A program made the translations under genes and the position numbers. Below are positions 8,938 through 17,021 of a stretch of 22,925 nt of DNA, piece after piece. The DNA comes from an uncultured beta proteobacterium (GTDB lineage: Bacteria > Pseudomonadota > Gammaproteobacteria > Burkholderiales > SG8-39). The stretch lies in contig CADEDU010000098.1 of assembly GCA_902826155.1 (NCBI GenBank), forward strand, positions 1 to 22,925, given 5' to 3'. Each line of letters opens with the position of its first letter. Position 1 is the stretch's first letter. Below the pieces are notes generated by a model. The model made no database searches and was not told where the DNA came from. It was given only the letters and a program-made list of their open reading frames with translations.

Positions 8938-10915
8938 AGACAATATCGCCGTTCCCGAAGTTCTCTGGCGCCCTTCGCAGGCGCGCATCGAACGATCGGG
9001 GCTGCATCGCTACTTCCAGTGGCTCGAGCGCGAGAAAGGCTTGCGCTTTGCCGACTATCAGCAGGCCTGGGAATGGTCGACGCAGAACATCGAAGCGTTC
9101 TGGGAATCGGTGTGGCAGTACTTCGAGGTGCAGCCTTCACGGCCTTACGCGCAGGTGCTGGTCGACCACACCATGCCGGACGCGAAGTGGTTCCCCGGCG
9201 TGCGGCTGAACATCGCGCGGCACGTGTTCCGCCACGCGACGAGTGCACGTCCGGCGATCGTGTTCGCCTCGGAACTCGAACCTTTGACGGAGATCTCGTG
9301 GCAGGTGCTGGAGTGCGACGTCGCCTCCGTGGCGCAGGCGTTGCGCGACATGGGGGTCGGGCCGGGTGATCGCGTCGCGGCCTATCTGCCCAACATTCCG
9401 CAGGCGATGGTCGCGTTCTTGGCGTGCGCGAGCATCGGCGCGATCTGGTCGGGCTGCGCACCCGACATGGGCGCGGCAAGCGTGCTCGACCGCTTCCGGC
9501 AGATCGAGCCGAAGGTGCTATTCGCAGTGGATGGCTATCGCTACGGCGGCAAGGACTTCGATCGGCGCAGCGTTGTGGCCGAGCTGCAACGCGGATTGCC
9601 GACGCTGCGCAATCTCGTGCTGGTGCCGTATCTCGATCGCAACGCCCAGGCGAGCGCATTCGACAACGGCGTGCCCTGGCAATCGCTTCTCGGCCGCGCC
9701 ACCGAGATCCTCTACGAGGAGGTTGAGGGCGATCATCCGCTGTGGATCGTCTACTCCTCGGGGACTTCTGGTCCGCCCAAAGCGATCGTGCATGGGCACG
9801 CCGGCATTCTCATCACCACGCTGCGCAGCCTCGCCTTCGAATTCGATACCGGCGAAGGCGACCGCTTCTTCTGGTACACGAGCACCAGCTGGATCATGTG
9901 GAACAAGCTGGTGTTCGCCGGCCTGGTCGGTGCGACGGTCGTGCTCTACGACGGCAATCCCGGCTATCCCGACCCGAGCACGATGTGGCGATTCTGCGGC
10001 GCGGCCAGGGTCTCGGTGTTGGGCACGAGTCCGGCGTTCATCGCCGCGTGCATGAAGGCCGGCACTGAGCCCGACAAGATTGCCGATCTTTCGGCGGTGC
10101 ACACGCTGGGCGCCTCGGGCTCGCCGTTATCGGACGACGCCTATCGCTGGATCTACCGTCACATCGGCAAAGACGTGCTGCTTGCTTCGGGCAGCGGCGG
10201 TACCGACATCGCCGGCGGGTTCGTCGGCCCATGCGTGCTGCTGCCGCTCCACGCGGGCGAGATGCAGTGCCGTCAGCTCGGCGTGGCGGTGCACGCGTTC
10301 GACGAGCAGGGTAACGCGGTGATCGATCAGGTCGGCGAGATGGTGATCACCGAACCCATGCCCTCGATGCCGCTCTATTTCTGGGGTGACGCCGACGGTG
10401 CGCGCTATCGCGAGAGCTACTTCGACATGTATCCGGGCAAGTGGCGCCAGGGCGACTGGATGATGATCACCCGGCGCGGCACCGCGCTCGTCTACGGGCG
10501 CTCGGATGCCACCATCAATCGCCACGGATTACGGTTGGGCTCTGCTGATCTCTATCGCGCGGTCGAACGTGTCGACGAAGTGCTCGACAGCCTGATCGTC
10601 GATCTGGAGTATCTCGGCCGGCCTTCCTGGATGGGCCTGTTCGTGCAGTTGCGGCCTGGCGTGGCGTTCGACGATGCGTTGCGCGCGAAGATCAACGACG
10701 CCATCCGCACCTCCGTCTCGGCGCGCTTCATTCCCGATGACATCCAGTTGGTGGACGCCATCCCGCGCACGCTCACCGGCAAGAAGATGGAGCTGCCGGT
10801 GAAGAAGATGCTGCTCGGTACGCCGCCGGAGAAAGCTGCAAGCCGCGATGCGATGGCTAACCCTCAGGCGCTGGATTGGTTCGTCGCGTTCGCGCAGAGG
10901 TTTCGAGCCGCGTAG
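8930..10915 (+). CDS. Acetoacetate--CoA ligase-type acyl-CoA synthetase (AMP-forming)
   Basis: This 661-residue ANL-superfamily enzyme is the usual length of acetoacetyl-CoA synthetase. The ATP loop is YSSGTSGPPKAIVHGHAG (from Tyr275), with Ser280 where many members have Thr. Further on are GASGSPL, the hinge region GRSDATINRHGLRLG, typical of the AacS branch rather than acetyl-CoA synthetase, and the C-terminal TGKKMELPVKK with catalytic Lys618. The N-terminal cap (VPEVLWRPSQARIERSGL, then WSTQNIEAFWESVWQYF) is also AacS-like. The start at 8930 lies inside the end of the amidohydrolase gene; the open frame upstream of it is a shadow. It would convert a 3-oxo acid or related carboxylate to its CoA ester in the cytoplasm. 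Because of the neighbours, a substrate other than acetoacetate is possible. Confidence 0.9.
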   Translation: MSEDNIAVPEVLWRPSQARIERSGLHRYFQWLEREKGLRFADYQQAWEWSTQNIEAFWESVWQYFEVQPSRPYAQVLVDHTMPDAKWFPGVRLNIARHVFRHATSARPAIVFASELEPLTEISWQVLECDVASVAQALRDMGVGPGDRVAAYLPNIPQAMVAFLACASIGAIWSGCAPDMGAASVLDRFRQIEPKVLFAVDGYRYGGKDFDRRSVVAELQRGLPTLRNLVLVPYLDRNAQASAFDNGVPWQSLLGRATEILYEEVEGDHPLWIVYSSGTSGPPKAIVHGHAGILITTLRSLAFEFDTGEGDRFFWYTSTSWIMWNKLVFAGLVGATVVLYDGNPGYPDPSTMWRFCGAARVSVLGTSPAFIAACMKAGTEPDKIADLSAVHTLGASGSPLSDDAYRWIYRHIGKDVLLASGSGGTDIAGGFVGPCVLLPLHAGEMQCRQLGVAVHAFDEQGNAVIDQVGEMVITEPMPSMPLYFWGDADGARYRESYFDMYPGKWRQGDWMMITRRGTALVYGRSDATINRHGLRLGSADLYRAVERVDEVLDSLIVDLEYLGRPSWMGLFVQLRPGVAFDDALRAKINDAIRTSVSARFIPDDIQLVDAIPRTLTGKKMELPVKKMLLGTPPEKAASRDAMANPQALDWFVAFAQRFRAA

Positions 10916-10956
10916 TGATCGTGTTCGCCCTTGCCTGACGGCATCGCAAGGCGAGC

Positions 10957-10992
10957 GTCGCCCGTAGGGCATTTCACTACGCAAAGCGTAGT
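10957..10992 (+). terminator. Two small hairpins after the CoA ligase gene, possible terminator
   Basis: A GCCC-GTA-GGGC hairpin (10960-10970) is followed by ATTT, then a 7-bp stem ACTACGC-AAA-GCGTAGT (10976-10992). They lie about 45 nt after the ligase stop and before the next gene's ribosome site. There is no true T-run after either, so intrinsic termination is doubtful. The rest of the 10916-11070 gap shows nothing recognisable. Confidence 0.25.
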
Positions 10993-11070
10993 AGTGCTTG
11001 CCCCGCGCGCGGCGAGCGAAGTGCGCCTAACATCGCGGAACCCGCGACACCCGACCCAAGGAGGCGTGCG

Positions 11071-11916
11071 ATGAATTCGGTTCGACTCTTCGGCAACTAC
11101 AGATTCCTCCTGATCGTCCCGCTGCTCGTGCTCGCCGTGGCACGCAATGGTTCGGCGCAAACTTCGACCGACGCGATCTGGCAAGCATTCGTCGAGTGGC
11201 TGCCGAGCTCCAAGCCGGCGGGCAACCCCGGGCCGATCCTCGAAGAGTACGGATCGTTGTTGATGTCCAAGGGCGCCTCGGCGGAGGAAACCAAGAAGAT
11301 TCGCGACGTGATCTCGCGGACGATGCGCGAGCGCACCGACGCGTGGCGGATCATGTTCAATCGGATCTACGCCGGTGACAAGCCCGGTTTCACGGTGCAG
11401 CCCAACGCGCTGCTGGTGTCCACGATCGAGAGTTTGAAGCCGGGGCGCGCGCTCGATATCGGCATGGGTCAAGGCCGCAATTCGGTGTTCCTCGCGATGA
11501 AGGGCTGGGACGTGACCGGCTTCGACATCTCCGACCACGGCATTTCCGTCGCCCGCAGCAATGCCGAACGCGCCGGCGTGAAGCTCAACGCGATGCTCAA
11601 GTCGAACACCGAGTTCGATTTCGGCACCGACCAGTGGGATCTGCTCGTGTTCATGTACGAGCCGTTCCCGATCACTTCTGCCGCTTACGTCGAGCGGCTG
11701 CACCGTTCGATGAAGGTGGGCGGACACATCGTGATCGAGAGTTTCTCGGAATCGGCGTCCACGCCGAATCAGCCCGCTACGGCGATCGATCCTGCCAATC
11801 TGCTCGCGGCGTTCAAGGCTTTTCGCCTCGTCCACTTCCAGGACGTGATCGCGCAGCCCGATTGGGGGCCCGATAAGAGACGGGTGGTGAGAATGGTGGC
11901 GGAGCGGGTGAAGTAG
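11071..11916 (+). CDS. Class I SAM-dependent methyltransferase with N-terminal signal peptide
   Basis: This 281-residue protein has a Rossmann-type SAM site: ALDIGMGQGRNSVFLA (motif I, Gly131-Gly135), then WDVTGFDIS with the acidic residue of motif II, and WDLLVFMYEPFP further on. A GGHIVIESF segment follows, as in the post-VI region. Unusually, it begins with a charged segment, a hydrophobic core (FLLIVPLLVLAVA) and GSA before Gln30, a good signal-peptidase I site after Ala29. The start is secure: AAGGAGG lies 6 nt upstream. SAM is cytoplasmic, so an exported enzyme is puzzling; the hydrophobic segment could instead be an uncleaved anchor. The tellurite/thiopurine-resistance-like TehB group is a distant possibility. 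Function unknown; methyltransferase fold clear. The next gene is another methyltransferase of a different type. Confidence 0.85.
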   Translation: MNSVRLFGNYRFLLIVPLLVLAVARNGSAQTSTDAIWQAFVEWLPSSKPAGNPGPILEEYGSLLMSKGASAEETKKIRDVISRTMRERTDAWRIMFNRIYAGDKPGFTVQPNALLVSTIESLKPGRALDIGMGQGRNSVFLAMKGWDVTGFDISDHGISVARSNAERAGVKLNAMLKSNTEFDFGTDQWDLLVFMYEPFPITSAAYVERLHRSMKVGGHIVIESFSESASTPNQPATAIDPANLLAAFKAFRLVHFQDVIAQPDWGPDKRRVVRMVAERVK

Positions 11917-11963
11917 GTCGAGCGCGATATCGACCACGCGGGCTACAGACTCGGGAGAACCCC

Positions 11964-12794
11964 ATGACAGACTCTGCTCTGGTGTCCAAGCACTACACCC
12001 GAGGCGATCTGCTCGGTGCGATCCGCGCGGGCGTGGAGAAGTTGGGCAAGGCTCCTGCCACGGTCACCATCGATGATCTCGCCCCGGTGGATGAGTTCCA
12101 TATCGGTGGTCGGGTGGCGACGCGATCATTCCTCGATCAACTGTCGCTGGTTGCCGCCGACCTCGTGCTCGATGTCGGTTGCGGCATCGGTGGTTCCAGC
12201 CGCTTCGCCGCACACACATATGGATGTCGCGTCACTGGGGTGGATCTGACCGAAGAGTATGTGGCGACCGGGAATGCGCTCTGCGGCTGGGTGGGGCTGC
12301 AGGATCGCGTCACGCTGACGCAGAGCAACGTTCTGGCGCTGCAGCTGCCCGATGTCGGCTTCGACAAGGCGTTCATGCTGCACGTGGGCATGAACATCGC
12401 CGACAAGACTGCGTTGGCCAAAGAGGTCGGCCGTGTGCTCAAGCCCGGCGGCCGCTTCGGCATCTACGATGTCATGCGCGCGAGCGATGAGCCGCTTGTC
12501 TTTCCAGTGCCATGGGCGACGGTTGCCGAGGGCAGCTGCGTCGCATCGCCGGGCGACTACAGACATGCGCTGAGGGCCGCCAGCTTCGAAATCATCCATG
12601 AGCAGGATCGGCGCGGGTTCGCCCTCGAATTCTTCGAGCGGCTGAAAGCGCAGTCTGCTGCAAGGACTGGCCCGCCGCCGTTAGGGTTGCATCTGCTCAT
12701 GGGCCCGACCGCGATCACGAAGGTGCAGAACATGATCGACAACATCGCGGCGGGGCGGATCGCGCCGGTGGAGATGATTGCGCGGAAGGTGTGA
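11964..12794 (+). CDS. Class I SAM-dependent methyltransferase (type 11, small-molecule)
   Basis: This 276-residue cytoplasmic enzyme carries a complete SAM-binding core: VLDVGCGIGGSSR (residues 68-80), then VTGVDLTEEYV with the ribose-binding Asp, SNVLALQLPDVGFDKAF, and the post-core VGRVLKPGGRFGIYDVM. The GCGIGGSSR form is seen in glycine/sarcosine/dimethylglycine and phosphoethanolamine N-methyltransferases and in tocopherol-type C-methyltransferases, so a small-molecule acceptor is likely, but it cannot be named. The ATG start has GGGAGA 5 nt upstream. It is 47 nt downstream of the exported methyltransferase on the same strand and may share its transcript. The N-terminal VSKHYTRGDLLGAIRAG is typical of this subgroup, supporting the start. 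Confidence 0.88.
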   Translation: MTDSALVSKHYTRGDLLGAIRAGVEKLGKAPATVTIDDLAPVDEFHIGGRVATRSFLDQLSLVAADLVLDVGCGIGGSSRFAAHTYGCRVTGVDLTEEYVATGNALCGWVGLQDRVTLTQSNVLALQLPDVGFDKAFMLHVGMNIADKTALAKEVGRVLKPGGRFGIYDVMRASDEPLVFPVPWATVAEGSCVASPGDYRHALRAASFEIIHEQDRRGFALEFFERLKAQSAARTGPPPLGLHLLMGPTAITKVQNMIDNIAAGRIAPVEMIARKV

Positions 12795-12881
12795 ACTGGC
12801 TACGTCTCGGTCCGAGGCATCCAGGCCATTCGAATCCGTGGCCGCACATTTCAAGAAAATCGATGGAGGCCTTCGCTTCTG

Positions 12882-13256
12882 TTACCAACGGGCCTTGGGG
12901 TAGTGCTTCCGAATCAATCGATCCGCGGTAAGAAGTGTGTCTGCGCCAAGGCTCGCTTGCGCGACGATCAATCGGTCGAACAAATCTCGGCTCCAGGCAA
13001 GGTCGCACGCGCGCTCGGCGACCTTTGCGGCGTCGCGATCGCACGGCATGAGGCCGATTCGATCCACCAGCGTGTCGATGACGACATGAGCCCGCTCGCG
13101 TACGCGCCTGATTTCGAACAGGTATTCCAGCTCCAATTGGACGATGGGAGCAAAGCGCAGTGTCTCGCGCTCGATCAAGCGCTTAGCCGTCGGGGAAAGC
13201 TGCCGTAGCGCTCCCGCATAGAGCCACGCGACGACATGCGTGTCGAGATAAACCAT
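12882..13256 (-). CDS. PIN-domain toxin (VapC-like ribonuclease)
   Basis: This 124-residue protein is the usual length of a single PIN domain. It opens MVYLDTHVVAWLY with Asp5, the first metal-binding acid. The others are likely Glu42 (in VQLELEYL), Asp94 (in RDLFDRLIVAQA) and Asp112 (in LLTADRLI), so the four-acid Mg2+ site looks intact. PIN toxins of type II systems cleave RNA, commonly tRNA or rRNA. The gene lies 15 nt downstream of a Phd-type antitoxin gene on the same strand. The start is weakly supported: no clear ribosome site precedes ATG 13256, which may mean translation depends on coupling to the antitoxin gene. Targets unknown. Confidence 0.87.
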   Translation of the reverse strand: MVYLDTHVVAWLYAGALRQLSPTAKRLIERETLRFAPIVQLELEYLFEIRRVRERAHVVIDTLVDRIGLMPCDRDAAKVAERACDLAWSRDLFDRLIVAQASLGADTLLTADRLIRKHYPKARW

Positions 13257-13271
13257 CGAGTCGCAGCTTCG

Positions 13272-13535
13272 CTAAGCAGATGTCCGGCGGCGCTTCGCTT
13301 TCTTCTCCCAGACGCCTATGTCGAAAACCGGATCGAGCAGGGAATCGACGTCGCCGACGATGTAGTCCGGGCGCGCCTGCATCGCAGCAAGGCGCTTGGG
13401 GTGCTTGTCGGGGACGATCGTCACTTTCCGGCCACGCAGAGCAACCTGGAGCGGGCGCCCTGTAGTCAGGACCGTATCGAGGTACTTGTATAGATCGATT
13501 CGAAATCGGGTTGCGGTGATGGTGGGGCCAGCCAT
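13272..13535 (-). CDS. Phd/YefM-type antitoxin
   Basis: This 87-residue protein begins with an ITATRFRIDLYKYLDTVL segment followed by LQVALRGRKVTIVP, the beta-alpha fold of the Phd/YefM antitoxin DNA-binding domain. The C-terminal half (DSLLDPVFDIGVWEKKAK) is where these antitoxins wrap around the toxin. It precedes the PIN toxin gene, the normal order, so the pair should be autoregulated. The ATG start has GAGG 7 nt upstream. Phd-type antitoxins often accompany Doc or RelE toxins, but pairing with PIN toxins is also common. Its promoter and two palindromes lie just upstream (13573-13609). Confidence 0.83.
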   Translation of the reverse strand: MAGPTITATRFRIDLYKYLDTVLTTGRPLQVALRGRKVTIVPDKHPKRLAAMQARPDYIVGDVDSLLDPVFDIGVWEKKAKRRRTSA

Positions 13536-13572
13536 ATCAGAACCTCGCGGAAAACGCGATGTAAGTTCGGAA

Positions 13573-13609
13573 ATGCTAGCGTACGCTTTTTCCCCAGTAA
13601 AACGTACGC
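13573..13609 (-). promoter_or_regulatory. Promoter and putative operator of the toxin-antitoxin operon
   Basis: On the minus strand a TTTACT box (13601-13596) and a TAGCAT box (13578-13573) are separated by exactly 17 nt, each matching 4/6 of the sigma-70 consensus. Two GTAC-centred palindromes flank or overlap it: GCGTACGC at 13579-13586 adjoining the -10, and CGTACG at 13603-13608 beside the -35, with centres 23 bp apart, about two helical turns. That arrangement suits binding by two antitoxin dimers. Start of transcription would be about 30 nt before the antitoxin ATG. Confidence 0.5.
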
Positions 13610-13683
13610 AACGTTATCCAAATCAAAGTCCCGACAAGGCGCTTGAATCGCGCGCTACCATCGCCTCTTTCCCCGAGGCAGCC

Positions 13684-14712
13684 ATGCGATCTCTCCTTTC
13701 ATTTTCCGCGGCACTCGCACTCGCCGCGTGTTCCACGTTCAACGACGGCGGTCTTGCGCTACGCGGCATGGGCTCGATGCACGTGGGCGGACGCGAAGTC
13801 GTGCTGTCGGGTAAGCCGGTGATCGAGGTGCGGCGCACGCCGGGCGGCCCGCTCACCAAAGTCGACCCCAACGGCGTCTATCAGGTCGAGCAGATGTACG
13901 CGCAGTACTTCCTGCCGGCCCATCGGCGTGGCGGCGTGCCGCTGATGCTGTGGCACGGCGGCGGCCTTACCGGCGTGACGTTCGAGACGACGCCCGACGG
14001 GCGCGATGGCTGGCTCAACTATTTCATCGGCAAAGGCTGGGACACCTACAACGTCGATGCGGTCGAACGTGGTCGCGCGGGCTGGGCTCCGCCCGATGTG
14101 TTCAGCACCGCGCCGATCTTTCTCACGAAGACCGATCCGTACGAGCGATTTCGTGTTGGCGCAGGCGCGGGCAGCTTCGACAACGATCCGTCCAAGCGCA
14201 AGGTGTGGCCGGGTAACCAGTTTCCGGTGAACGGCTACGACAACTTCACGCGCCAGTTCGTGCCGCGCTGGCTCTCGACCGACGCTGCAGTGACCGCCGG
14301 CTACGCGGCGCTGGTCGACAAGGTGTGTCCGTGCGTGCTGGTGGTGCACAGCCAGGGTGGTCAGTTCGCGTTCACCGTCGCCGAGACGCTCGCCCACAAG
14401 ATCCGCGCCATCGTGGCGGTCGAGCCGGCCGGCTTCGGTGATGCGAAGCGCGCTGCGGCGCTCAAAGGCATTCCGATCCTGGCGATCTACGGCGACTTCC
14501 TCGATCGCGACGCGCGCTGGGCAACGATCCGGCAGAACGGCCTCAACTACTTCAAAGCGGTGGAGGCGGGCGGCGGCGCGGTCAAGGTTGTGGACCTGCC
14601 TGCGGTCGGAATCCGCGGCAATAGCCACATGATTCCGATGGATCTCAACAATCGCGTCGTTGCCGATCTGATCCAGAACTGGCTCGCGGGGTTGCCGGGG
14701 ATCTACCAGTAG
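13684..14712 (+). CDS. Alpha/beta-hydrolase (esterase) lipoprotein
   Basis: This 342-residue protein has a short signal sequence ending in a lipobox, ALAACSTF, so Cys16 is probably lipidated and the enzyme anchored to a membrane on the periplasmic side. The hydrolase core has the oxyanion region LMLWHGGGLTG, nucleophile Ser223 in VVHSQGGQF, a likely acid in IYGDFLDRD, and a catalytic His in GNSHMIPMD. It resembles secreted esterases related to the 'alpha/beta hydrolase, GHSQGG' group; the substrate is unknown. I chose ATG 13684 because it begins the lipoprotein signal and has GAGG upstream; the longer open frame runs through the antitoxin gene and its promoter. It is divergent from the toxin-antitoxin operon with a 148-nt gap between starts. 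Confidence 0.85.
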   Translation: MRSLLSFSAALALAACSTFNDGGLALRGMGSMHVGGREVVLSGKPVIEVRRTPGGPLTKVDPNGVYQVEQMYAQYFLPAHRRGGVPLMLWHGGGLTGVTFETTPDGRDGWLNYFIGKGWDTYNVDAVERGRAGWAPPDVFSTAPIFLTKTDPYERFRVGAGAGSFDNDPSKRKVWPGNQFPVNGYDNFTRQFVPRWLSTDAAVTAGYAALVDKVCPCVLVVHSQGGQFAFTVAETLAHKIRAIVAVEPAGFGDAKRAAALKGIPILAIYGDFLDRDARWATIRQNGLNYFKAVEAGGGAVKVVDLPAVGIRGNSHMIPMDLNNRVVADLIQNWLAGLPGIYQ

Positions 14713-14824
14713 CGCAAATCGGGAGTGCAGCGTGATGCGAGACGCTCCTGGTTTGAGAGGTTGCTCATCGCGCATCGCTCGCGTCTAATCCGCTGGCTGG
14801 ACCCTCACACCAAAGGAGACGGAC

Positions 14825-17008
14825 ATGAGAGCGCAACGCTCGTTGCGGTCGTGCGCATTGGCAGGAGTAGTAGGAGCCGCCACTGCAACACTGTCGGGAA
14901 TGTCAGGTTGGGCGCTCGCACAAGAGGGCGTCGGCAAGCAGAAAGCCGCGGCGCCCGCGGTGACGGTCGGCGAGAAGTCGATCGGTGGCGTCGTCACCGG
15001 ACCAGGCGGGCCCGAGGCGGGCGTGTGGGTGATCGCCGAAACCACTGACCTGCCCACCAGGTTCGCGCGCATGGTCGTCACCGACGGGCAGGGGCGCTAC
15101 ATCATTCCGGAATTGCCGACCGCGAACTACAGCGTGTGGGTGCGCGGCTATGGGCTGGTTGATTCGCCGAAGGTGCGCGGGCGTCCGGGGCAGACGCTCC
15201 ATCATCGCGCCGTCGCTGCGCCGAGTGCCGCTGCCGCCGCACACTACTATCCGGCGGCGTACTGGTACGCGATGCTGAAGATTCCGCCCAAGAGCGAGTT
15301 CGGTGGCCATACCGACATTCCCAAGACCATCACCCAGGCGCAATGGCTAAGGCAGATGAACAATGTGGATTGCGTCGGCTGCCATCAGCTCGGCCAGGAG
15401 TCCACCAGAACCATCCCCGCGCAGTTCGAGCGGATCGGCTCGCATCGCGACGCATGGATCCGACGCATCCAGTCGGGGCAGGCAGGCGAGATGATGACCA
15501 ATCGACTCGCCGGGCAGTTCGGCGGTGCGCCGTATCGTTACTTCGCCGACTGGACCGAGCGCATCGCCAAGGGTGAGTTGCCCAGACACAAGCCGGTGCG
15601 TCCGCAAGGCGTCGAGCGCAATATCGTGATCACCTCCTGGGAATGGAGCACCGACAAGCACTATCTGCACGACCTCATCGCCTCCGATCGGCGCAACCCG
15701 ACGGTCAACGCGTACGGGCCGCTGTTCGGATCGCCCGAGTACTCGACCGACAACATGCCGATCCTCGATCCGAAGACGCACACGGTGAGCTACTTCAAGA
15801 TGCCCGTGCGCGACGCCAATACACCCGAAGCACTCGGGCCAGGGCATGCGGCAGCCGTCAAGCCGATGCAGCCCTCGGCCTATTGGGGCGAAGAGAAGAT
15901 CTGGGACACCAAGGCGAACAACCATAACGCGATGCTCGACGGCAAAGGTCGCTTGTGGATGGCCGCGGGCGTGCGCGGCATGGACAACCCCGACTTCTGC
16001 AAGAAGGGCTCCGACCATCCCTCAGCGAAGGTGCTGCCGCTCGAGCGTTCGTCGCGACAGGTGGCGATGCTCGACCCGAAGTCGATGAAGTACACCTTCG
16101 TCGATACCTGCTTCAGCACTCATCATCCGCAATTCGGTTACGACAAGGACGAGACGCTGTGGCTCTCGGGCACCGGCCCGGTGGCGGGCTGGATCAACAC
16201 GCGCGTGCTCGACGAGACCGGCGACGCGGCCAAGGCACAGGGCTGGTCGCCGTTCGTGCTCGATACCAACGGCAACGGCAAGCGGGATGAGTACGTCGAG
16301 CCTAACGCCGAGATCGACCCGGGCAAGGACAAGCGCATCATTCCGGGCTCGGGTCCGTACGCGGTAATGCCGCATCCTACCGACGGGTCGGTCTGGTACA
16401 CCGTGGGCGTGTTCGGTGGATCGCCCGGATTCCTGCGTTTCGATCCTGCGAGCGGACTTTCCGAGGTGTTCCACGCGCCGGACAGCGCGTATGGCATTCG
16501 CGGCGGCGACATCGACAAGAACGGCGTGCTGTGGGGCTCGATGTCCAACGGCCATCTTGGCAGCTTTGATCGGCGCAAGTGCAAAGGGCCGCTCAATGGT
16601 CCGAAGGCCACCGGCAGCCACTGCCCCGAGGGCTGGGCGTTCTATCGCTATCCGGCGCCGAGTTTCGAGGGCCATCCGCAATCGACGGTGGAGTCGAGCT
16701 ACTACACCTGGGTCGATCATCACAACGTGCTCGGACTGGGCGAAAACGTTCCGATCTCCACCGCGAATCTCCTCGATGGGTTCGTCGCGCTTAAGGACGG
16801 CAAGATGGTCAGCCTGCGCATTCCCTATCCGATGGGCTTCTACGCGAAAGGATTCGACGGGCGCATCGACGACCCCAACGCCGGTTGGAAAGGCCGCGGC
16901 CTGTGGAGCACCAACGGCGATCGCACGCCGTGGCTGATGGAGGGCGGCAAAGGCGCCAAGCCGCGCGCGGTGCAGATCCAGGTGCGGCCGAATCCGTTGG
17001 CGCAGTAG
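14825..17008 (+). CDS. Periplasmic c-type heme protein with carboxypeptidase-regulatory-like domain and propeller-like region
   Basis: This 727-residue protein is exported: signal peptide with cleavage after WALA (Ala32). Residues about 50-115 form a CarboxypepD_reg-like Ig fold (GGVVTGPGGPEAGVWVIAE, then RYIIPELPTANYSVWVRGYG). A single CVGCH heme-attachment motif is at Cys183-His187. The C-terminal ~500 residues contain spaced repeats such as NHNAMLDGKGRLWMAAG, HHPQFGYDKDETLWLSGTG and GGDIDKNGVLWGSMSNG, which look like blades of a Vgb/streptogramin-lyase-like propeller. DTNGNGKRDE at 480-489 resembles a calcium loop. ATG 14825 is well supported by AAAGGAG 6 nt upstream. I do not know its function; an electron-transfer or binding role in the periplasm is inference. 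The preceding gap (14713-14824) shows nothing else. Confidence 0.85.
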   Translation: MRAQRSLRSCALAGVVGAATATLSGMSGWALAQEGVGKQKAAAPAVTVGEKSIGGVVTGPGGPEAGVWVIAETTDLPTRFARMVVTDGQGRYIIPELPTANYSVWVRGYGLVDSPKVRGRPGQTLHHRAVAAPSAAAAAHYYPAAYWYAMLKIPPKSEFGGHTDIPKTITQAQWLRQMNNVDCVGCHQLGQESTRTIPAQFERIGSHRDAWIRRIQSGQAGEMMTNRLAGQFGGAPYRYFADWTERIAKGELPRHKPVRPQGVERNIVITSWEWSTDKHYLHDLIASDRRNPTVNAYGPLFGSPEYSTDNMPILDPKTHTVSYFKMPVRDANTPEALGPGHAAAVKPMQPSAYWGEEKIWDTKANNHNAMLDGKGRLWMAAGVRGMDNPDFCKKGSDHPSAKVLPLERSSRQVAMLDPKSMKYTFVDTCFSTHHPQFGYDKDETLWLSGTGPVAGWINTRVLDETGDAAKAQGWSPFVLDTNGNGKRDEYVEPNAEIDPGKDKRIIPGSGPYAVMPHPTDGSVWYTVGVFGGSPGFLRFDPASGLSEVFHAPDSAYGIRGGDIDKNGVLWGSMSNGHLGSFDRRKCKGPLNGPKATGSHCPEGWAFYRYPAPSFEGHPQSTVESSYYTWVDHHNVLGLGENVPISTANLLDGFVALKDGKMVSLRIPYPMGFYAKGFDGRIDDPNAGWKGRGLWSTNGDRTPWLMEGGKGAKPRAVQIQVRPNPLAQ

Positions 17009-17021
17009 AAGGAAAAAGCCG

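Noticed and set aside
10864..11937. 357-codon minus-strand frame over the exported methyltransferase
   Set aside because: Shadow of the plus-strand methyltransferase, whose SAM motif and strong ribosome site are clear.
13396..13683. N-terminal extension of the lipoprotein esterase frame
   Set aside because: It runs through the antitoxin gene and its promoter and would hide the signal sequence and lipobox that begin at 13684.
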